Counted from the first letter of the stretch, positions 26,436 through 34,482 are shown. The stretch is DNA of 64,000 bases from Chryseobacterium nakagawai (GCF_900637665.1 NZ_LR134386.1:1976501-2040500); one strand, 5' to 3'. Notes: generated by a model not told the origin, from the sequence alone. Numbers and translations are program-made.

Positions 26436-26801
26436 ATGAAAAAATCTTTGTGGATCACCCTCGGTGTCGTACTGCTATTGTTAGGAGTATTTGTATGGTA
26501 TAAGTTCTTCTTCGTTTTCGGAGAAGGAGTAAAATCCGGATACCTGAATTATGCCATGAAAAAAGGCTATGTCTTCAAAACTTATGAAGGAAAATTGATT
26601 CAGGAAGGATTTGGAAAAGGAAAAGCAGGAGGTATTACAAGCTATGAGTTTGAATTTTCTGTAGATGATCCTGAGGTTTTCAAACAACTGGAAACCAATA
26701 GTGGTAAAACCTTTGATCTTCATTACAAAGAATACAATGGCGCTCTTCCGTGGAGAGGAAACACAAAGTTTGTCGTAGACAAAGTTGTGAACATGAAATA
26801 A
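26436..26801 (+). CDS. Small membrane-anchored protein, unknown function
   Basis: This 121-residue protein has one N-terminal membrane anchor (residues 4-30, LWITLGVVLLLLGVFVWYKF) and a soluble domain of about 90 residues. The soluble part has alternating beta-type sequence (KTYEGKLIQEG, YEFEFSVDDPEVF, FDLHYKEYNGALPWRG), suggesting a small beta domain on the periplasmic side. Homologous small proteins in this group have sometimes been labelled 6-phosphogluconate dehydrogenase, which the sequence does not support. It lacks any nucleotide fold and is far too short. It probably shares a transcript with the acyl-CoA dehydrogenase. The role is unknown. Confidence 0.82.
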   Translation: MKKSLWITLGVVLLLLGVFVWYKFFFVFGEGVKSGYLNYAMKKGYVFKTYEGKLIQEGFGKGKAGGITSYEFEFSVDDPEVFKQLETNSGKTFDLHYKEYNGALPWRGNTKFVVDKVVNMK

Positions 26802-26806
26802 TAGAA

Positions 26807-26831
26807 AAGGCTTCCGTTTTGGAGGCCTTTT
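26807..26831 (+). terminator. Terminator after the small membrane protein gene
   Basis: AAAGGCTTCC / GGAGGCCTTT forms a 10-bp stem with one wobble and loop GTTTT, followed by a T-rich run. Confidence 0.88.
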
Positions 26832-26839
26832 TCTTTTTA

Positions 26840-26937
26840 GGAGCTTTTCCCGCTATCCACTCATACTCCTCGCGCCCAGCTGCCTCTTTGAGGGCCAATC
26901 CATGCTGCGGGGTAACCGTTACTATCGGGGCTATTTT
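26840..26937. repeat. GC-rich REP-like intergenic element
   Basis: About 98 bp are clearly more GC-rich than everything around them and do not code in any convincing frame. One end reads GGAGCTTTTCCCGCTATCC and the other CGTTACTATCGGGGCTATTTT. From memory this resembles a repeat scattered between genes in many flavobacterial genomes. I cannot verify copy number here, as only one copy lies in the window. Confidence 0.55.
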
Positions 26938-27269
26938 ATGAGTAATGAATGATATTGATGTTAGACCTTACTATGAACATTGCTATATCAATGAGACGTT
27001 TCTGGAGGTCATAGCTTTTGTATATTAATCAATTTTGTCATCCTGTAAGAGTCTCATCTTATCTATTAAACATCAAGTATCCATTCGCATATCAAGATCA
27101 ATATCAATAGGAGTGGGCTTTAGCCTGCTCAAATAATTAAATCATATTCATTCGGCTTTAGCCAAAACCTAAAATAGCCCATTTTAGAGATCAACAAGCA
27201 CAAGCATCTGCGAAAATCAGTGCTATCTGTGGTTTAAAATAAGCTTCACTTAAAAATAAAAACAAAAAA
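26938..27269. other. Gene-free mosaic of small repeat fragments
   Basis: Together with the GC-rich element this makes a gap of nearly 500 bp with no real gene. A 27-codon frame near 26946 looks like chance. It holds GTCATCCTGTAAGAGTCTCA near 27038, a palindrome-like GGGCTTTAGCC near 27115, a second CTTTAGCC unit at 27149, and an ATCTGCGAAAATCAGTGC word near 27206. Such phrases look like debris of several small repeat families. Confidence 0.5.
27107..27184. repeat. Short interspersed repeat, copy 2 (paired GGCTTTAGCC units)
   Basis: Two GGCTTTAGCC cores, one in GAGTGGGCTTTAGCCTGCTC and one in CATTCGGCTTTAGCCAAAAC, lie about 40 bp apart. The second matches the copy at 23054. The core is itself nearly palindromic. 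Confidence 0.65.
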
Positions 27270-27286
27270 TCCATCACAAGGATGGA
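27270..27286 (-). terminator. Terminator of the DUF4349 gene
   Basis: TCCATC / GATGGA with loop ACAAG, followed on the minus strand by a T6 run. Confidence 0.8.
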
Positions 27287-27296
27287 CTTTGAAATT

Positions 27297-28244
27297 CTAA
27301 TGAGAATCCTGATTAGAAATATTGTTTTTTTTCTTTTTATAAAAATAGTATCCAATACCACCAATCAGAAATACCGGCCATAAAGGAAGAAGAAAGAGAA
27401 AGATTGAAGTAATTACATCCCAGCCTGATTCAATAGCGGCCAATGATTTTCCACCAAAAGTTTTAGGCTCTTTTTCTGATGCTGTTTTATCGGTGATATT
27501 GATATCGATACTACAGATGGTGTTATCTGCATAATTACGTCCTGTAACCTGAATATCTCTGGTTTCAATATCTCCTATATTGCTGTTCAATGCTTCCATT
27601 AATCCATCAAAATGCTGGATTGGTACTTTGATGTTCAGACTGTAAACCTTTTGATTTTCATCGCGAGGATTGGCTGATTCAATATAAGACTGGTTTTCAC
27701 TTTTAACATATCCATTGTTCTTGATAGCTTCTTCTCGGATAATTTCTTTTACCGTTTCAGCATTATCTGCTCTTACCACAAGATATCCTGTTTTTACTAT
27801 TTTATCTTTTGGCATATTCAGTTCATAGCTATCATTCTTCGGTTTCTCTTTGTAAATGATTTTGGTTTCCTTAATTACCTTAGGCGCCGGAACATTTGTG
27901 GCCACTTTCTCAGCCTTTTTGACTGTAGAATCCTTTTTCTCAATCTTTGATTCCAGTTTGGTAGATGCAATTTTATCAGATAGCGAATCTACCATTTTGG
28001 AAGTGTTTTCTATTTTATCCTGGATATCATTTTTAGCCCCTTCAATATCTTTTATTCTGATACTTGCTGAATCAAGAGCCTGGTTTGCCGTTTTGCTGGC
28101 ATTATCAATAGCGTCTGAAGCAACAGAAGCAACACTATCTATACTGTGGGCTGCATCCTCAATATTGGATTGAGAAGCTCCACCTTTTTGACTACACGCA
28201 ATAAAAGTACCTGATATAGCAACGAGTAAGATGAACTTTTTCAT
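27297..28244 (-). CDS. DUF4349 lipoprotein
   Basis: This 315-residue protein begins with a lipoprotein signal (MKKFILLVAISGTFIACSQ, lipidated Cys at residue 17). A region of about 90 residues rich in D, S, A, K and I follows, with coiled-coil character (about 25-115). The DUF4349 domain (KTGYLVVRADNAETVKEIIR ... YSLNIKVPIQHFDGLMEALN) is followed by a C-terminal membrane span (IFLFLLPLWPVFLIGGIGYYFY) with a basic cytoplasmic tail. The domain is common in envelope proteins and has no assigned activity. A perfect palindrome about 75 bp upstream of the start could be its operator. Confidence 0.88.
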   Translation of the reverse strand: MKKFILLVAISGTFIACSQKGGASQSNIEDAAHSIDSVASVASDAIDNASKTANQALDSASIRIKDIEGAKNDIQDKIENTSKMVDSLSDKIASTKLESKIEKKDSTVKKAEKVATNVPAPKVIKETKIIYKEKPKNDSYELNMPKDKIVKTGYLVVRADNAETVKEIIREEAIKNNGYVKSENQSYIESANPRDENQKVYSLNIKVPIQHFDGLMEALNSNIGDIETRDIQVTGRNYADNTICSIDINITDKTASEKEPKTFGGKSLAAIESGWDVITSIFLFLLPLWPVFLIGGIGYYFYKKKKNNISNQDSH

Positions 28245-28319
28245 AACATTATTTTTTTGATGAAGTAAAATTAGAAGAGAAGTTCTTGTAAAGATTGTAA
28301 AGGAGTTGTTTTGCTTGTG

Positions 28320-28342
28320 TAAATCAATAATTTATTGATTTA
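28320..28342. promoter_or_regulatory. Perfect 23-bp palindrome upstream of the DUF4349 gene
   Basis: TAAATCAATAA and TTATTGATTTA are perfect reverse complements around a single T. It lies 76 bp upstream of the DUF4349 start, in the gap shared with the end of the DUF6438 gene, which has its own terminator. No T run follows, so it is more like an operator than a terminator. Confidence 0.45.
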
Positions 28343-28446
28343 TAAGTGTTTGTAAAATAGAAATAAAACAGTTTTACAATTCTTATTATAGTTAATAGAA
28401 TCATATTTTCTGATTCAATATGATAAACCGAACTATTATTTTACTA

Positions 28447-28483
28447 AAAAGACCTCTTTTAATGGAGGCTAAAAAGGTCTTTT
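28447..28483 (-). terminator. Terminator of the DUF6438 gene
   Basis: AAAAGACCT / AGGTCTTTT pairs perfectly over 9 bp with a loop that itself contains CTCTTTTAATGGAGG. On the minus strand the stem ends in TTTT. Confidence 0.75.
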
Positions 28484-28517
28484 AAATTATAAATAGTATT
28501 TGGAAATCTAATAGGGT

Positions 28518-29459
28518 TTATTTTTTCCAGTCTTGATTGAATCGTAAATCAAATAATAGACTATACACTCTGTCCAAACCATAAGTGCCAATCAGCCCGT
28601 AGTCTTTTATTTCTTTTATCTTTCCGTTATTATAAGTTATTTTTAATGTTGATGAATGATCATCAGTCCAATTTACAGAGTACCGATCTTGTAATTTCGG
28701 AAAATCAATATAATTTAAAAGATGAATGATTTCATCATAATTGGTTTTTGTAATCAAAGTTTTGAATGTACCCACGATCTCTTGGTTACTTTTTGCATCA
28801 TTGATATTATAGTACTCTGCCTTAAATAATCCATTTCTATTCTTATCAATTGAAATGTAAAATTTGGGACAGGTTCCAAAACATGAACCTGTCTGATATT
28901 CAATTTTTTCAATACTATAAGAATTGGGATTTTCATTGTATTCGATAAAATCGCCAAACTTGAAAATCAGATCTTTTTTCATCAGTTTTGGCTTCTGTTT
29001 ATTATCTGAATCCAAATCCGGTTCCGACATATAATAGTATTGGATTATTGAGTCATTTTTAATCTTGGGAAAAGTACAGTTTTGAAAAGATCTTCGGGTC
29101 AGCCTGTTGACCTTTAATGAGTTTTTACCATAATTCATAACAATGAAAATGCTAAAGTCATAGTGATCTCCGAAAGCCATTAGGTCTGTATAGCCATTGA
29201 GATCAAAGTCTGCTGTATAAAATGACTGGTTAATTTCTAAGGAATCTGCAATTCTTTTGCAAAAATTATTGGGTCCATCTTCTTCCTGAAAGTCAGCTAT
29301 TTTTTTTATTTTGATGGGTTCATGTGCTTTGATTATTGAATTAATCAGATTTTCAACTTCTTTCTCTGTTTTCAGTGAATCGACATTAGAAGGGAATTTT
29401 TGAGAAAAATATTTTTGATGAATCAGTATAGTGAGAAGAATAAAAAATAATTTTTTCAT
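28518..29459 (-). CDS. Secreted DUF6438-domain protein
   Basis: This 313-residue protein has an N-terminal signal peptide (MKKLFFILLTILIHQKYFSQ). The first half, to about residue 170, has a calcium-binding-like stretch DFDLNGYTDLMAFGDHYDFS, reminiscent of FG-GAP/VCBS-type repeats. The second half begins YQTGSCFGTCPKFYISIDKN, the hallmark of DUF6438, and continues with KITYNNGKIKEIKDYGLIGT. The paired CFGTC cysteines may form a disulfide in the periplasm. No enzymatic role is known. It stands alone between prfC and the DUF4349 gene, with a perfect -7 element at 29498-29505. Confidence 0.82.
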   Translation of the reverse strand: MKKLFFILLTILIHQKYFSQKFPSNVDSLKTEKEVENLINSIIKAHEPIKIKKIADFQEEDGPNNFCKRIADSLEINQSFYTADFDLNGYTDLMAFGDHYDFSIFIVMNYGKNSLKVNRLTRRSFQNCTFPKIKNDSIIQYYYMSEPDLDSDNKQKPKLMKKDLIFKFGDFIEYNENPNSYSIEKIEYQTGSCFGTCPKFYISIDKNRNGLFKAEYYNINDAKSNQEIVGTFKTLITKTNYDEIIHLLNYIDFPKLQDRYSVNWTDDHSSTLKITYNNGKIKEIKDYGLIGTYGLDRVYSLLFDLRFNQDWKK

Positions 29460-29497
29460 TAGGAAAGTATGGTTAAAAGTTTACTGAGAATGGAAAT

Positions 29498-29505
29498 CAA
29501 ATATA
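29498..29505 (-). promoter_or_regulatory. -7 promoter element of the DUF6438 gene
   Basis: TATATTTG on the minus strand matches TAnnTTTG exactly, 38 nt upstream of the ATG at 29459. Confidence 0.5.
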
Positions 29506-29566
29506 AGAAGTTTTTAAAACAGTAAAAGTATATTAATTAAATTTTGAAGATATCCGGAATCAAAAA

Positions 29567-29589
29567 ATCCGCAGAAAATGTCTGCGGAT
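29567..29589 (-). terminator. prfC terminator
   Basis: ATCCGCAGA / TCTGCGGAT is a perfect 9-bp stem with loop AAATG, followed on the minus strand by a T6 run. Confidence 0.92.
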
Positions 29590-29616
29590 CTATATTTTTC
29601 AGCAATTTTGCTTTAA

Positions 29617-31212
29617 TTAATGCTCTCTGAATTCACTGATAAAATGAAGCTTCACATTCGGGAATTTCTCCTGAGTCATGTGAATCGTGAAAGAAGAATC
29701 TGCTAAAAATACCAATTGATTGTATTTATCTCTGGCAAGGAATCTTTGCTTTAATCTTGCAAACTCCTTAAACTCTTCAGATTTCTCATCAGCTTCTACC
29801 CAACAAGCTTTGTGCATAGATAGAGGTTCATATGTACATTTTGCACCATATTCATGCTCTAAACGGTATTGGATAACTTCATACTGAAGGGCTCCCACAG
29901 TTCCAATAATCTTTCTTCCGTTCATTTCCAATGTGAATAGCTGGGCAACTCCTTCATCCATCAACTGATCAATACCTTTGGCCAATTGTTTAGCCTTAAG
30001 CGGATCGTTGTTGTTGATATAACGGAAATGTTCAGGAGAGAAGCTTGGTATTCCTTTGAAACTAAGTTTCTCACCACCTGTTAACGTATCACCAATTCTG
30101 AAACTTCCCGTATCATGAAGACCTACGATATCACCTGGGAAACTTTCTTCTACTACCTCTTTTTTATCAGCAAAGAAAGCATTCGGAGAAGAAAACTTCA
30201 TCTTTTTACCTTCTCTTACCAATAGGTAATTTTCATTTCTCTTAAATGTTCCGGAAACGATTTTTACGAACGCTAATCTGTCTCTGTGCTTAGGATCCAT
30301 GTTAGCGTGGATTTTGAAAACAAACCCTGTGAAAGTGCTTTCTTCCGGTTTTACCAGACGGGTATCACTTTCTTTAGGCTGTGGCATTGGAGCAATGTCA
30401 ATAAATGCATCCAATAATTCACGAACTCCAAAATTATTCAATGCAGAACCGAAGAATACGGGCTGTAAATCACCTTTCATATAATCTTCACGATTAAATT
30501 CAGGATAAACAGACTGGATTAAGTCAAGTTCTTCTCTTAGAGTAGCTGCTGCTTTTTCTCCAATTACATTATCAATTGAAGTATCATTAATATCATCAAA
30601 CTGGATAGAATCTCCAACTTTCTGTTTTTTCTCTTCTAAGAAAAGCTGGATATTGTCTTCCCAGATATTATAAATTCCCTGGAAATCACTTCCCATACCA
30701 ATAGGCAGAGAAAGTGGACAAACTGTTAGTCCTAATTTTTGTTCCACTTCATCCAAAAGATCGAAGGCATCTTTACCTTCACGGTCAAGTTTGTTAATAA
30801 ATACCAACATCGGAATGTTTCTCATTCTACAAACCTTAACCAATTTTTCAGTTTGTTCCTCAACCCCTTTTGCCACGTCAATAACAACAATTACTGAATC
30901 TACAGCGGTTAAAGTTCTGTAAGTATCTTCAGCAAAGTCCTTGTGACCCGGAGTATCAAGAATGTTAATTTTATGGTCTCTATATTCAAATGCCAATACG
31001 GAAGTTGCTACAGAGATTCCTCTTTGCCTTTCAATTTCCATAAAGTCGGAGGTAGCTCCTTTTTTTATTTTGTTGGATTTTACCGCACCTGCTTCCTGAA
31101 TTGCACCCCCAAAAAGAAGTAGTTTTTCCGTAAGAGTAGTTTTTCCGGCATCCGGGTGGGAAATGATCCCGAAGGTCTTTCTTTTTTGTATTTCTTTGAT
31201 TAAGTCTGACAT
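29617..31212 (-). CDS. prfC: Peptide chain release factor 3 (RF3)
   Basis: This translational GTPase of about 531 residues recycles RF1/RF2 from the ribosome after termination. The P-loop is SHPDAGKTTLTEKLLLFGG, switch I/G2 lies near ERQRGISVATSV, G3 is DTPGHKDF and G4 is NKLDRE. The family C-terminal domain follows (GALQYEVIQYRLEHEYGAKC). ATG 31212 (MSDLIKEIQKR) is preferred to an in-frame start at 31260, because the extra 16 residues are not family-like and the -7 element at 31258-31265 would lie inside them. Confidence 0.96.
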   Translation of the reverse strand: MSDLIKEIQKRKTFGIISHPDAGKTTLTEKLLLFGGAIQEAGAVKSNKIKKGATSDFMEIERQRGISVATSVLAFEYRDHKINILDTPGHKDFAEDTYRTLTAVDSVIVVIDVAKGVEEQTEKLVKVCRMRNIPMLVFINKLDREGKDAFDLLDEVEQKLGLTVCPLSLPIGMGSDFQGIYNIWEDNIQLFLEEKKQKVGDSIQFDDINDTSIDNVIGEKAAATLREELDLIQSVYPEFNREDYMKGDLQPVFFGSALNNFGVRELLDAFIDIAPMPQPKESDTRLVKPEESTFTGFVFKIHANMDPKHRDRLAFVKIVSGTFKRNENYLLVREGKKMKFSSPNAFFADKKEVVEESFPGDIVGLHDTGSFRIGDTLTGGEKLSFKGIPSFSPEHFRYINNNDPLKAKQLAKGIDQLMDEGVAQLFTLEMNGRKIIGTVGALQYEVIQYRLEHEYGAKCTYEPLSMHKACWVEADEKSEEFKEFARLKQRFLARDKYNQLVFLADSSFTIHMTQEKFPNVKLHFISEFREH

Positions 31213-31257
31213 ATCGTATTTTGAAGTTGCAAAAATCGTGATTTTTTGCGAGGTTTT

Positions 31258-31265
31258 CAAATTTA
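31258..31265 (-). promoter_or_regulatory. -7 promoter element of prfC
   Basis: TAAATTTG on the minus strand matches TAnnTTTG exactly, 45 nt upstream of ATG 31212. It also decides against the longer start at 31260. Confidence 0.5.
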
Positions 31266-31404
31266 AATGAGGGCAATATTAATCAGAGGAAAAAGAGAGA
31301 TTTGATAATAAGAAGTAAAAGTTGAAATGATAAGCAATTTTTCCGTTTTGTCACGGTCTGTTTTACTTTGAATTAAAAGATGTGATGAACCTCTCAATAT
31401 AATT

Positions 31405-32109
31405 TTAACGCCATATAAGCAGCGAAATAGAGTAAATTAACGCAAGAATAGCAAAAGTAATAAGAAATGCGATAAGAAATTCTAATAGACGGGGGTCTTT
31501 TACCGGCGGAAAGTCCGGTGTAAGACTATATTGTTCAATCGTTTGAGGGTTTATCCTTAGATCTGGCCGGAAACACTGGATTCCTCTTAAAAACTGACGA
31601 TACATTTCAAATTGATTACTCAGAATAATATACTCAAAGTTGAAATCTAAACGGGTCATTGCAGTTTCACCTGATTGATTTTTAAGATATATATTCAAAT
31701 ACGTTTTGGGATACTTTCCACCTGTGCTGTATATATAAGTGTCGTATGATCCATTTTTGACCCGTTGCAGGTCATGATATGAAATGGTATTGATAATATT
31801 GCCTGAATTACTATAAAAAGTAACCCCTTTTTTATCTATAACAGCGGTTCGGATGTGTTCTTTTTTTCGATATGTTAAACTCATAATCATGGCTACAAAA
31901 CAAAACGCCAATAGAAGCTGAGCAAAAATAAGAATGAAAAAAGTACTGAGGTCATTTTCTAAATAGTCCCTGAAGTGGCTATACATATTTTCAAAAATAA
32001 CTCCGATGATGACAATAATAATCAGGACAACTACCCACATCAGTCCCATCAAAAGATAAGTGATGGGTTTATCAACTTTAGAGGTGACGGTCAGGAATTT
32101 TTCTGTCAT
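31405..32109 (-). CDS. Membrane protein of unknown function, paralogue of the upstream gene
   Basis: This protein of about 234 residues has two N-terminal membrane spans (about 15-40 and 55-80) and one C-terminal span (FLIAFLITFAILALIYSISLLIW). A soluble domain of about 110 residues lies between. That domain has VIDKKGVTFYSNSG, ISYHDLQRV and LRGIQCFRPDLRINPQTIEQ, each aligning with the gene upstream. ATG 32109 (MTEKFL) is chosen because it sits 1 nt after the upstream stop, implying translational coupling. The longer frame to 32169 would overlap that gene. I do not recognise the family. The middle domain has a PH-like beta flavour, but that is a guess. Confidence 0.8.
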   Translation of the reverse strand: MTEKFLTVTSKVDKPITYLLMGLMWVVVLIIIVIIGVIFENMYSHFRDYLENDLSTFFILIFAQLLLAFCFVAMIMSLTYRKKEHIRTAVIDKKGVTFYSNSGNIINTISYHDLQRVKNGSYDTYIYSTGGKYPKTYLNIYLKNQSGETAMTRLDFNFEYIILSNQFEMYRQFLRGIQCFRPDLRINPQTIEQYSLTPDFPPVKDPRLLEFLIAFLITFAILALIYSISLLIWR

Positions 32110-32110
32110 A

Positions 32111-32833
32111 TCAGTTTTTAAATTTATACAATAAGAATGGAATTCCCACAAGGATACAGGTAATAACAATCACTGCCAAAATAAATAGCCAGCCGCCCAA
32201 TGAAACTCCTTTTTTACTGTTAATATGCCAGGTGTTTGGGTCAATGGAAAAGCTTTTAAGAGTTATTGGATCTATTTTTAAATCTTGACGAAAAATTGAT
32301 ATTCCATACAAAAAATGGGTGTATAATGTAACTTTATTTTTCAGAACACGAAGAGGAAGGTTCATATCTATACGTCTGGTTTCGACATTATTTTTTTCTT
32401 GTTGGACGGTGACTTCCAGTAAGGGAATAATAGTTGAACCTATGGGGGTAACTGTATAAATGTCAAAATTTTGTTTTGAAGAGCAAAGCTCTGTATACAA
32501 TATTTGTTGTATGATTTTATTTTTTGCATTATAAAATAAAAGACCTGTATGGTCTATAACAATTTTATTGGCAATATTCTCTCTTCTTATGACATATTGT
32601 CTGATGACGGGAATTAAAATCAAAATCGAAGATCCCCAGGATATTAGCGCTACAGAAAGCATCATCTTAGTTCCTTTGTTATAGATTCCATAAGCTGGAC
32701 CTATAATGAAAAGACAGAAGAAGAATATAAGCATTCCCCAATAGGTGGTCTGTAGAATAAAAGTAACCCATCGGTTAATTTCAGATTCAACGCTGGGGAA
32801 AGGGATTTCTGTATTTGTTTTGGTGATATTCAT
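32111..32833 (-). CDS. Membrane protein of unknown function, first of a paralogous pair
   Basis: This 240-residue protein has the same layout as the gene after it: two membrane spans near 30-50 and 60-80, a soluble middle domain, and a C-terminal span (GGWLFILAVIVITCILVGIPFLLY). Corresponding segments are VIDHTGLLFYNAKNKIIQ, ILYTELCSS and LYGISIFRQDLKIDPITLKS. The two genes form an operon and are one tandem duplication. Both soluble domains should face the cytoplasm if the N-terminus is inside. No known motif is visible, and function is unknown. Confidence 0.8.
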   Translation of the reverse strand: MNITKTNTEIPFPSVESEINRWVTFILQTTYWGMLIFFFCLFIIGPAYGIYNKGTKMMLSVALISWGSSILILIPVIRQYVIRRENIANKIVIDHTGLLFYNAKNKIIQQILYTELCSSKQNFDIYTVTPIGSTIIPLLEVTVQQEKNNVETRRIDMNLPLRVLKNKVTLYTHFLYGISIFRQDLKIDPITLKSFSIDPNTWHINSKKGVSLGGWLFILAVIVITCILVGIPFLLYKFKN

Positions 32834-32927
32834 GGTAATGAGGCTAAATTAAGTATTTTATTTTTTAGTTGCCTGTGGCATTCAAAAAAATTATCTTTGT
32901 TTGAATAAACTTTTACAGAGAAAAAGA

Positions 32928-33758
32928 ATGGAAAATAGCAGGTATCCGAAGTTTACTTTCACATGGCTGGGCGCTGTTACTTTAGTGGTTGGATTGTTTG
33001 TGGGGACGATGGCTGTGTCTTTATTCAGTACCTTTTGGAAAGTGGTATTCAAAGAAAATCTTGAATTGAAAGACTGGTTTCTGATGGTAGCCAATTCTGT
33101 AGGGTTCGTTACGGCAATTGCTTTCTTTGATTTTTTTATTGTAAGAAGAACCACCCAACAGAAACTTAATTTTAACCTTTCATCCGTTAACTTTTCTACG
33201 TATCTCCTTATTTTTCCAATGATGGCCGGGATGATGTTTATATCAGAGTTTACCACAACACTGATTCCAACTTCAGGGCCTTTTTTCGGAGATTTCTATG
33301 AATATTTCACTCAGCTTATGAGCCAATTAACAGATAATCCTGTCGTTATGATTATCATGACAGTGATTATGGCGCCTATTTTTGAAGAAATTATATTTAG
33401 AGGAATTATTCAGAAAGGATTGATTAATAAAGGAGTCTCACCTTGGAAAGCTATTTTATATGCATCTATTATTTTCGGAATCGTTCACGGAAATCCCTGG
33501 CAGTTTATCAGTGCTGTAATGCTGGGATGTGTTTTGGGATTGGTATATCATAAAACCAAGTCTTTATTGATGCCCATATTATTACATGCATTTAATAACC
33601 TAACGCTATCCTTATTGGTGCTTTATGGTAAAGAGGAAAGTTTTGCAAAAGTTTTTAATGTTTCAGAATGGCTGATTTTAGCCGTAGGAATTGTACTTTT
33701 TTCTTTGTTCTACTATCTTTTTATGAAGAAATATAAAGTGCATTACTCTGAGATGTAA
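32928..33758 (+). CDS. CPBP-family intramembrane glutamic protease
   Basis: This protein of about 276 residues is of the CAAX-protease/bacteriocin-processing (CPBP, Abi) family, a polytopic inner-membrane peptidase. The three family motifs are present: PIFEEIIFRGIIQKG with the catalytic glutamate pair, FGIVHGNPWQF with a conserved histidine, and LLHAFNNLTL with a second one. About seven hydrophobic segments are visible. ATG 32928 (MENSRYPKF) is chosen over an in-frame TTG at 32901. In bacteria these proteases can process peptides or serve in stress signalling, and the substrate here is unknown. It is divergent from the paralogous membrane pair and co-directional with rdgB. Confidence 0.9.
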   Translation: MENSRYPKFTFTWLGAVTLVVGLFVGTMAVSLFSTFWKVVFKENLELKDWFLMVANSVGFVTAIAFFDFFIVRRTTQQKLNFNLSSVNFSTYLLIFPMMAGMMFISEFTTTLIPTSGPFFGDFYEYFTQLMSQLTDNPVVMIIMTVIMAPIFEEIIFRGIIQKGLINKGVSPWKAILYASIIFGIVHGNPWQFISAVMLGCVLGLVYHKTKSLLMPILLHAFNNLTLSLLVLYGKEESFAKVFNVSEWLILAVGIVLFSLFYYLFMKKYKVHYSEM

Positions 33759-33800
33759 TCAACAGCAGTTATAAAAGTAAAATTGAAAATGAATATAGAA

Positions 33801-34373
33801 ATGGAATTATTGGTAGCTACCCACAACGAGCATAAAAAAGAAGAGATTCAGCAGATTTTAGGCGATGACTGTATTGTTAAAAGCCTTACAGATTATAATA
33901 TTCACGAAGAAATTATAGAAGATGGAGATTCTTTTCATGCCAATGCTTTGATTAAAGCTAAATACTGTTTTGAAAAGACAGGCGTTCCCAGTTTAGGAGA
34001 TGATAGCGGACTTGTGGTAGAATCTTTAGATGGAAGACCGGGAATATTTTCTGCCCGTTATGCCGGAGATCACGATTTTGCTAAAAATATCGAAAAAGTA
34101 TTGGAGGAAATGCAGGGAATAGAAAACAGAAAAGCTTATTTCGTGACTGTTTTATGTTACTATGATGAAAATGGGGCCCAATATTTTGAAGGAAGAGTTC
34201 ATGGAAATCTATTAACGGAAAATAAAGGATTTAAAGGATTTGGATATGATCCGATATTTGTTCCTGAAGGGTATGAGAGAACCTTTGCAGAAATGGATCC
34301 AGCAGATAAAAATAAGATTAGCCACCGTAAGCAGGCACTAGATTTGTTTATGGACTTCATAAAAGTGAACTAA
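33801..34373 (+). CDS. rdgB: RdgB/HAM1 non-canonical purine NTP pyrophosphatase
   Basis: This protein of about 190 residues hydrolyses dITP, ITP and XTP to monophosphates, cleaning the nucleotide pool. Motifs are LLVATHNEHKKEEI at the N-terminus, EDGDSFHANALIKAKYC, PSLGDDSGLVVESLDGRPGI with the metal-binding acidic residues, and FGYDPIFVPEGYERTFAEM near the C-terminus. Three in-frame starts exist (33783 TTG, 33789 ATG, 33801 ATG). The family normally begins just before the LLVAT strand, favouring 33801. Confidence 0.94.
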   Translation: MELLVATHNEHKKEEIQQILGDDCIVKSLTDYNIHEEIIEDGDSFHANALIKAKYCFEKTGVPSLGDDSGLVVESLDGRPGIFSARYAGDHDFAKNIEKVLEEMQGIENRKAYFVTVLCYYDENGAQYFEGRVHGNLLTENKGFKGFGYDPIFVPEGYERTFAEMDPADKNKISHRKQALDLFMDFIKVN

Positions 34374-34394
34374 TCAATACTACAGATAAATATA

Positions 34395-34423
34395 AACCAT
34401 TTCTCCTTTATGCAGAAGTGGTT
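34395..34423 (+). terminator. rdgB terminator
   Basis: AACCATTTCT / AGAAGTGGTT pairs over 10 bp with one wobble and is followed by a T7 run. Confidence 0.85.
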
Positions 34424-34482
34424 TTTTTATGCTTTTCCTGCTTAAATTTAACGGCAAAATATATGTTTTAAAATTTCTGTCG

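Noticed and set aside
26436-26801. 6-phosphogluconate dehydrogenase label for the 121-residue protein
   Set aside because: No Rossmann fold, far too short, and it begins with a membrane anchor.
26750-26941. 63-codon plus-strand frame overlapping the end of the small membrane protein gene
   Set aside because: It overlaps a convincing gene and the terminator in another frame, and its second half just reads through the GC-rich repeat.
26946-27029. 27-codon open frame starting ATGAATGATATTGATG
   Set aside because: It lies in the repeat-debris gap, has no recognisable features and no neighbour in frame, and is short enough to arise by chance.
23054-27184. Transposon bounded by the two CTTTAGCC repeat copies
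   Set aside because: The DNA between them is ordinary fatty acid genes with native composition, no transposase and no target duplication. The copies are small independent repeats.
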